Of a DNA stretch of 26,211 bases, positions 20,930-26,211 are shown piece after piece. A program made the translations under genes and the position numbers. The notes under the pieces were generated by a model. It did not search any database. It had not been told where the DNA came from and saw only the letters and a program-made list of their open reading frames with translations. Source of the stretch: Gnetum montanum (lineage: Eukaryota > Streptophyta > Gnetopsida > Gnetales > Gnetaceae); NCBI GenBank assembly GCA_015680685.1, contig MNCI01004329.1, forward strand, positions 289,716-315,926, in the 5' to 3' direction. Every line of letters starts with the position of its first letter. Positions within the stretch are counted from its first letter, which is position 1.

Positions 20930-21910
20930 ATGGTGGATGAGGAGTTTGGAGGAGATTGGAAACCATGGAGTGTGAGAAATAGGAGCAGGAGCAAGAGCAA
21001 CCACAGGAGCAACTGCAGGAGCAGCTCTAGGAGCTGTCACAGGAGCCCTGGTAGGCGTAGCTGCAGGCAGAAATCAACGGAGCACCAGCGGGTACCGGTG
21101 GGGGTCAGAGGAATAGAGAGACGGAAGCACAACTGGACGGAGGAGCAAGTAAATGCGATGGATTGGCCTGCGGGGAAGATGGGGGGCCTGTGCTCGGTGG
21201 CAACATCGAGGCCCACTCCCGGGCCAATCATACCCTACATCTCCGGGTCAACAAGCCCCCACTTGAGGGAGTCCGCACCATGTAGCGGAGTCTCATTGGC
21301 CGCTTTGTTTCCCGGGGCGCCTGCCCACAGCTGGATTTAATCCACTGGTGGGCACAAGAACAGTGGAAGGTGGGTGTAGTGGGTGTTCGGAGTCTGTCTG
21401 AGAACCTACTCTTGTTCATTTTCCCATCTCAACAAATCAGGGACTCGGTGTTGCTTGGAGGCCCATGGTTTTACGGGGCTCGGGAGTTGGCTTTGACCCC
21501 TTGGTGCCCCGGGGCCCATTGCAAGACCGACTTGTTTGCCTGGGCCTTGGTATGGATGTAGGTATCTGGGATTCCATGGGAACTCTGGAATCTAGAGTTC
21601 CTGAAGAAAATTGCGAGTTTCTTCGGAGAATTCATCGCTTTTGACTGCATCATGCAATCGATGGAACGGATGGGTTTTGCCCGCTTTTGCGTATGGCGTA
21701 GGTTGTTGGAGAAGGACCTCATCCGGGAGGTCGTGTTGGAGCTCCTTGGTGGGGAGGAAAACCTTCAGGTCGAGTTTGAGAACTTGGAAGTTGCACCAGG
21801 CCCCAAACACAGAGCGACGGCCCAAGAGGGCAAAACTGACGGCTGCGCATGTTGCGGGAAACTCGGACACTAGGAGGTGGACTGTCGAATCCAGAAAATG
21901 TGGCCATTGC
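20930..21910 (+). pseudogene. LINE copy 2 ORF1 (RS-rich N-terminus, DUF4283, CCHC), broken
   Basis: The start is the ATG at 20930-20932 in a good plant context (ACCATGG); the frame from it runs to 21340. The first 45 residues are rich in Arg and Ser (RSRSKSNHRSNCRSSSRS). A frameshift follows: the conserved RSLIGRFVS block (about 21286) is in another frame. Next comes a well-kept DUF4283 core with LLFIFPSQQIRDSVLLGGPW (21410-21470), a TAG at 21559-21561, then GIPWELWNLEFLKKIASFFG (near 21568-21627) and MERMGFARFCVWRRL (21661-21705). The knuckle CX2CX4HX4C at 21844-21885 has a TAG at 21871-21873 between its His and last Cys. Role as in copy 1: RNA binding in the element particle. At least one shift and two stops make it a pseudogene. 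Confidence 0.85.
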
Positions 21911-22411
21911 AGCCAAGAGACCAAGCCCGATAGCTGTTTGAGGGGGGCACCTAGGTCACAATGGGTCGGAAGGGCCAGCTGCACCCATCGTTTGACTGGC
22001 TGCCCCCCCAAAGCACCCCCAAGAAAACCCCCCCTGCCCCCTCCCCCGTTTCCTTTCCCTTCTCCCACCCCCCACCCACACAGTCCCCCCAAACAACAGN
22101 CACCACCACAACCGATACTCCTCGAACCCCCTCATCTCCATCAACCATCGACCCCAAGGAGCCTGGGATAGAGCTTCCCCCCTGGGCGAGTGGGTGAATG
22201 TGGTTAGGGGGAGCACCAGGACCTGACGACGCCAAGAGAAGGAACCCGCACCCGAGGAATCCGAGTGTAGCCCAGTGGTATTGGATGGAGAGGGTCGACC
22301 TGGACGATCGAGTGAGAGTCGATCCAGGGGCAAATAGGCCCAACGGAATATTGACATGGGACTGCAACAGACCCTCTGGGAGGTCTACCAACGCCGCACC
22401 TCTGATCAAAG
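21911..22411 (+). other. Proline/C-rich ORF1-ORF2 linker of LINE copy 2
   Basis: One plus-strand frame encodes a dense proline-rich stretch (about 21990-22150). No domain is present. It lies where copy 1 has its poly-C tract. Base 22100 is an n, showing low-confidence sequence here. Confidence 0.7.
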
Positions 22412-24188
22412 CTGTTCAGCTGGAACTATAGGGGGCAGGGTACCCCCTATAAAAGAAATACCTTGTGCAGAATTGTCCGAGATGAAGATTGTGACATTGT
22501 TTGCCTCTAAGAGACCAAGTTGCAAGCAATGGAATTGCACCTTCTCCAATGGGAGGGTTGGACTACCCACATGCACCCCTACTTGGGCCGGGCCGGTGGA
22601 CTCGCCATTTTGGCCCGCTACGCCATGATGCTCGTGGACACATCGTAATGGGCCATAACTGTCTAGCTCCCCTCCCAGGGGATTTGGTTGACCAACTTCT
22701 GCAGGGCGTAGAATTGGGAACAACGGCTGCAGGAGCTGAACCAGGTGGCGGCATTGGTGCCAGACCATCGATCATGGATAGTTGTGGGAGACTTCAATCG
22801 ACGCCTACACCCTTAGGAGAAGTCTGGGGGGGGGGCTGCCCCTCCTCCACTGGGTGCGCAAGAGTTCCAGGATTTTCTGGCAACCTACTCCTTGGTGGAC
22901 CTACCCACTGAGAACTGCCAGTTCACATGGAGCAATTGGAGGAAAGGCCCGGACCGTGTCCTCTCCTGAATTGATCGGGTTTGCATCAGCTCTGACCTCC
23001 TCCTTTGTTTCGTCGTCCATGTTTCGGGGTAGGAAAGAGTTGCCTTGAACCACTGCTTGCTGGTCAGTTCGCTCGGGCCGGAAAAGCCTCGGGCCCCATG
23101 GTCTTTCTACTTCGAGGCCACCTGGTTATGTAAGTCGTGGTTAAGGCCGTTGGTTGAGGACATTTGGGCAGATTATCGGCCTGGCCAAGGTGATCCCTGA
23201 AACTTCTTTAAGGAGGCCTTGCTTCGACTGAAGTGGGCCATCTAGGGGCTCCTAGTGGAGGATAAATTCTCCTTTAGGGTGGGTCAAAGGACACTTTGGG
23301 ATCAGCTTGGTTGGATCCAAGCTCGACAGGAGGCTGGGGAAGACTTGCACAAGGAGGAACAACACATTTTACGTCAGCTTCAAAGCCTTGACTTGGAAGA
23401 GGAGACATATTGGCAGCAACGCTCTCGGGTCAAATGGCTTTGGGAAGGGGACAGGCAAACAAAATTTTTCTTTGCCATGGCTAAGACACGTGGAGGGGGC
23501 CTACCATGCTGTCTATGCAACCAGGAAGGGGAAATTATTGATGACCTACAGAAAATCGCAAACGAGCTAACGCAATATTGGGGGAGGATCTGGGCCAAGC
23601 GACCTACCAGACCCATCTTGGTCTATGTGGCGCGGGTGTTGAATGAGAGGGACAACACGCAGTTGCTGGCCCCCTTCTTGTGGTAGGAACTCATAGCCAC
23701 TATCAACAGCATGCTGGGAGGAAAGGCACTTGGTCCTGACGGTTGGAGCCTTGAGTTCTTTAAGACGTTCATGGATATTGTGGGACCCAATATCCTAGAT
23801 GTGTTCAATCTCATGCTGGCCAAGAGGCAGGTTTGGAGGGAGCTCAACTGCTCCTGCATTGTGTGCATCCTAAAACAATCAGACGCACACCGCCTAGAAC
23901 ACTTCCGCCCTATCGGAGTATGCAATGTACTTATTCGGCTTTTCTCCAAATTGCTGGTGCATAGGCTTGTGCCACTTATGCCCAAATTTGTGGAAATTAA
24001 CCAAGATGGCTTCATGCAGGGTTGGACCCTTTAGGACCAGGTTCTCCTCATGTAGGAGGTGCTTTACTCACTTCGAACTTTGGGTTTCCTTGGGCTTTGC
24101 CTCAAACTTGACATTACCAAGGCATACGACACGCTTAGCTGGGAGGCCCTAAAGTCTATTGGGAACGAGTTGTGCGCCCCCGTAACGC

Positions 24189-24215
24189 GGGGGGGGGGGG
24201 GGGGGGGGGGGGGGG
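24189..24215 (+). repeat. 27-base poly-G tract at the RT deletion junction
   Basis: 27 consecutive G. Just before it, CCCCCG-TAACG-CGGGGG forms a small inverted repeat (about 24177-24194). The RT coding sequence stops being recognisable at this point. It may be a true repeat or an assembly join. Confidence 0.95.
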
Positions 24216-24809
24216 CTAGACATCACGTGTTTTGAAGATGAACTGATGCTGGGATAGCAACGGTTGATACTTCGATTTATGTGCCCGCATGGGGAGCCAA
24301 TACAGTGGATCTGCATCATGAATGCGAAGTATCAACGTTGGGAGGCGAGGATGTGAGATTCTAGACCCTGGCAGGTGCTCTATCGGCACGCATGGGCGAT
24401 GCAGACCCAGGGGTGGTTGAACCTCGAGCCGCGCAATTTGCTGACAGCCAAGTACCCACAGGTGGCTGGCTGGCAGCAGATTTGGAGGGGGCAGCTCCCC
24501 GAGAAGATAAAGATATTCCTCTGGTTGATACGGATGGACGTGTTGCCAGTGTGCGATTTCCTATGTTGATGCGGGCTCATGCAGAATGACACCTGTCCTC
24601 AATGTGGCATCAAGCTTGAGACAATCCAACACTTCATTTATGACTGCACATACATGCGTGCCATGTGGCTCGCGGTGGTGGTGACACCCCCCCCGATGTG
24701 CCTCATTGGCGATTCTTGGGCCACGCTACTTTTATGGGTAGTGTGGAAAGCAAGAAACCACACTGTTTTTCATCAAGACAGGTTGCCCCCCTCCCCTCGG
24801 GGCTAGTTT

Positions 24810-25385
24810 TTCAAGCTCTCCGTGCGTGGAAAGAAATCGAGGCGGCGATGGGAATCACGCCAACATTTGAACCAGACTGCATCGCGTTTCAGGAAGATGA
24901 GGAACTCTGGCAGATGGTGACACAGTGCAGTTGGTGTGACCCCCTACAACGGCTGGTCGAGGACCCAGATTTGGCAGACGATGCTTTCTTTACTAACTGG
25001 AGCAATGATTGGACCTTTTTCCGAGGGCGCAAGATTTTCATCACAGAATCCTCAATCGCCAGCTATCTGGGGGTCCCGGTCGCCGGAGAGGTCATCCTAC
25101 TGTCCACCTGCAATCTGCAGGATGTGGAACTATTTTTCGAAGGGCCCGTGCCACGTACACAGAGTCAACAGGTACCCCGATCTTCTCTTCCCTGTCTCTA
25201 GGCCTAGGCAGTAGATCTGGTGGACAGATTTTTTGTCCAGTTTGGCAATGGATCCAAGCTCTAGGGCCTACATTTTGCGTTTCTGCATTACTTGAAATTG
25301 GGCTGCCAAGTTAACCTCCCTCGCTTTTTCCTGGAGGCCCTCCTACTTAAACGACGCGGCCGCCATTCAGGGTTAATTTTAACCT
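24810..25385 (+). other. Extra C-terminal domain of LINE copy 2 ORF2, function unknown
   Basis: Better preserved than in copy 1. Blocks: ITPTFEP (about 24854-24874), ELWQMV, FFTNWSNDWTFFRGRKIFI (about 24987-25043), SIASYLGVPVAGEV (about 25051-25092), AVDLVDRFFVQFGNG (about 25208-25252), LHFAFLHYLKLGCQVNLPRF (about 25268-25327) and GRHSGLILTLW (about 25358-25390). Stops at 25199, 25205 and 25262 are all TAG in glutamine-like positions. The domain seems all-helical with a polar FRGRK loop. I know no LINE ORF2 with this domain; the nearest resemblance I can name is the plant-transposon domain Transposase_32, not tested. Confidence 0.65.
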
Positions 25386-25623
25386 TGTGGCGGGGGGCAG
25401 AGCAGGGGCAACACCCGTTGTCATCTACCCCCTCGTGGGGGGCCCCCCTTGCTAGCTCCCTTGCTGACCCTTCGGGCCCTACGATCTCGTCCAGCTGGGG
25501 GAACCGTTGAACCCTGCTGGCTACAACCTTTAGGCGGGGGCGACGGACTCAACGGGAATAGCGCCCTCCTGCTGGCCTTGGTAGACCGGTTTTCCCCTGT
25601 CGGAAACCTTCGACCACAGCACG

Positions 25624-25965
25624 AATTGGCATGAAGAGCTGCGGTAGGCCACACAGAGGGCCGTAGCCGAAGCACGTGAGGCTGAACGACGGGAGTGGGA
25701 GGCCAAATGACATGAAGCCCTTGCACATGCCTGGGCCGATTTGGAGGCCCAATTTTACGAGCGGGAGCAGGAGCGGGTGAGGTAGCAGGACCTCATGGCC
25801 GATGCTGCCTGGGCCTGGTTAGTGGATGAAATCCGGGCCCAAGTGTAGGAAGAACTACTACAGGAGGACGCTGCCCAAAAAGAACGTGAAGAGGTGGAAC
25901 GGGCGGAGCAAGAACGCTTACAGGAGGAAGAGGAGCAATGGCAACGACAGCTCGATCAGGCATGA
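25624..25965 (+). other. Charged coiled-coil end of LINE copy 2 ORF2
   Basis: One frame of 114 codons with four internal stops (TAG 25645, TGA 25708, TAG 25783, TAG 25846) and a final TGA at 25963-25965. The sequence is rich in Glu, Arg, Ala and Gln, for example AVAEAREAERREWEAK and QKEREEVERAEQERLQEEEE. It matches the composition and place of 13511-13830 in copy 1. The last TGA may be the natural end of ORF2. Confidence 0.65.
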
Positions 25966-26211
25966 GCATAGTGCCCGACAATGGCTTAGAGGGGGGCAGT
26001 GCCCGTACCTCATCCTAGGCATCAGTTGCGAATGCTTTTGGGGTGAGCTCAAGTGCCATATTCACTGAACCTCGACGTGATTTCATCTTGATGGGGGAGC
26101 TTCGCCGGCGGATCGGAACAGGCAGGAGTCGGCCATGTAGGGTATCTAGGGGGGGCACCCTTCAACAGTGCTACAGGTGGCACCCTTCGACAATGCCGAG
26201 GGGGGGGGGGG
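25966..26211 (+). other. Sequence after ORF2 of LINE copy 2, ending in poly-G
   Basis: No conserved frame. GGCACCCTTCAACAGTGC (26154-26171) and GGCACCCTTCGACAATGC (26179-26196) form a 25-base-spaced direct repeat. The last 12 bases (26200-26211) are all G. Confidence 0.6.

Larger units (their letters stand above)
22412..25965 (+). pseudogene. LINE copy 2 ORF2 with the RT catalytic half missing
   Basis: Endonuclease: FSWNYRGQGTPYKRNTL at 22415-22465 (Q at 22436-22438 where copy 1 has TAG), CL-stop-ETK near 22504, and VVGDFNRR near 22780. RT N-terminal part: RVKWLWEGDRQTKFFFAMA (about 23427-23485), GKALGPDGWSLEFFK (about 23719), HFRPIGVCNVLIRLFSKLLV (about 23901-23960), NQDGFMQG, and KLDITKAYDTLSWEALKS (to about 24157). 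Shortly after this the sequence enters poly-G (24189-24215), and the next recognisable block is IWRGQLPEKIKIFLWL of zf-RVT (about 24480) with CPQC (24595-24606) and downstream His and Cys. The RT motifs with LRQGDP and YADD are absent. Then come WVVWKARN, a one-base shift near 24780-24805, the extra domain and the coiled coil. TAG stops are at 23684, 24032 and 24053. Inactive. Confidence 0.92.
20930..26211 (+). mobile_element. LINE copy 2, same family as copy 1, cut by the right window edge and internally deleted
   Basis: The same order of ORF1, C/P-rich linker and ORF2 as copy 1, in the same orientation, with clear block-by-block protein similarity. It is more GC-rich and in places better preserved than copy 1 (long open stretches in ORF1, EN and RT). 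The 5' end is placed at the first ORF1 ATG (20930); a 5' UTR may lie a little upstream. The 3' end and any target-site duplication are not in the window. About 0.8-0.9 kb of RT is missing at the 27-base poly-G at 24189-24215, judged against copy 1. One undetermined base (n) is at 22100. Confidence 0.9.

Noticed and set aside
20980-21070. AGGAGC repeats as a CRISPR-like or satellite array
   Set aside because: Unit length is irregular, there are no spacers, and it is explained as RS-coding sequence at the start of LINE ORF1.
21592-22409. Long minus-strand frames opposite LINE copy 2 (to 166 codons)
   Set aside because: They lie antisense to ORF1 and the proline-rich linker; the plus strand holds the DUF4283 and CCHC motifs. 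High GC lengthens shadow frames.

Overview
This window looks like nuclear DNA of a land plant with a large, repeat-rich genome. The reasons are a Ty1/copia LTR retrotransposon with plant-type structure, two L1-like LINEs with the DUF4283/CCHC ORF1 typical of plants, a Tourist-like MITE, a probable tRNA-derived SINE, and possible small exons separated by long AT-rich introns. Gymnosperm is plausible from the repeat mix, but the species cannot be read from the sequence. There are no bacterial-style operons, rRNA genes or CRISPR arrays, and I see no intact host gene.

Layout. (1) 1-4106, minus strand: the 5' part of a Ty1/copia element. From right to left it has a 655-bp 5' LTR (3452-4106), a tRNA-iMet-type primer site (3438-3449), a broken gag with a CCHC knuckle, and a pol frame (protease, integrase, reverse transcriptase) that stays open for about 763 codons and runs off the left edge. 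A 265-bp tandem duplication lies across the protease start. (2) 4107-8184: AT-rich DNA with possible exons (5759-5809, 5936-5996, 7553-7579), a CA microsatellite, a weak tRNA-like element and a 258-bp MITE (7762-8019). (3) 8197-14427, plus strand: LINE copy 1, about 6.2 kb, apparently complete and bounded by an exact 12-bp target-site duplication. (4) 14440-20929: AT-rich DNA with a SINE-like element near 14.6 kb, two similar LTR/promoter-like segments at 17.7-18.7 kb, and otherwise nothing recognised. (5) 20930-26211, plus strand: LINE copy 2 of the same family, cut by the right edge and lacking the catalytic half of its RT at a 27-bp poly-G tract.

The most interesting part is the LINE family. 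After endonuclease, RT and zf-RVT, both copies continue in ORF2 with a roughly 200-residue conserved domain and then a charged coiled coil. The domain has an FRGxKI motif, an LGVP-like motif and a downstream LHFAxL...VNxPRF block. It resembles, at motif level only, the plant-transposon-associated 'Transposase_32' type. It stands where many plant LINEs end or carry RNase H. Comparing the two copies also shows that their stop codons are mostly TAG or TGA at former CAG, CAA or CGA codons, as expected from C-to-T decay of methylated plant DNA.
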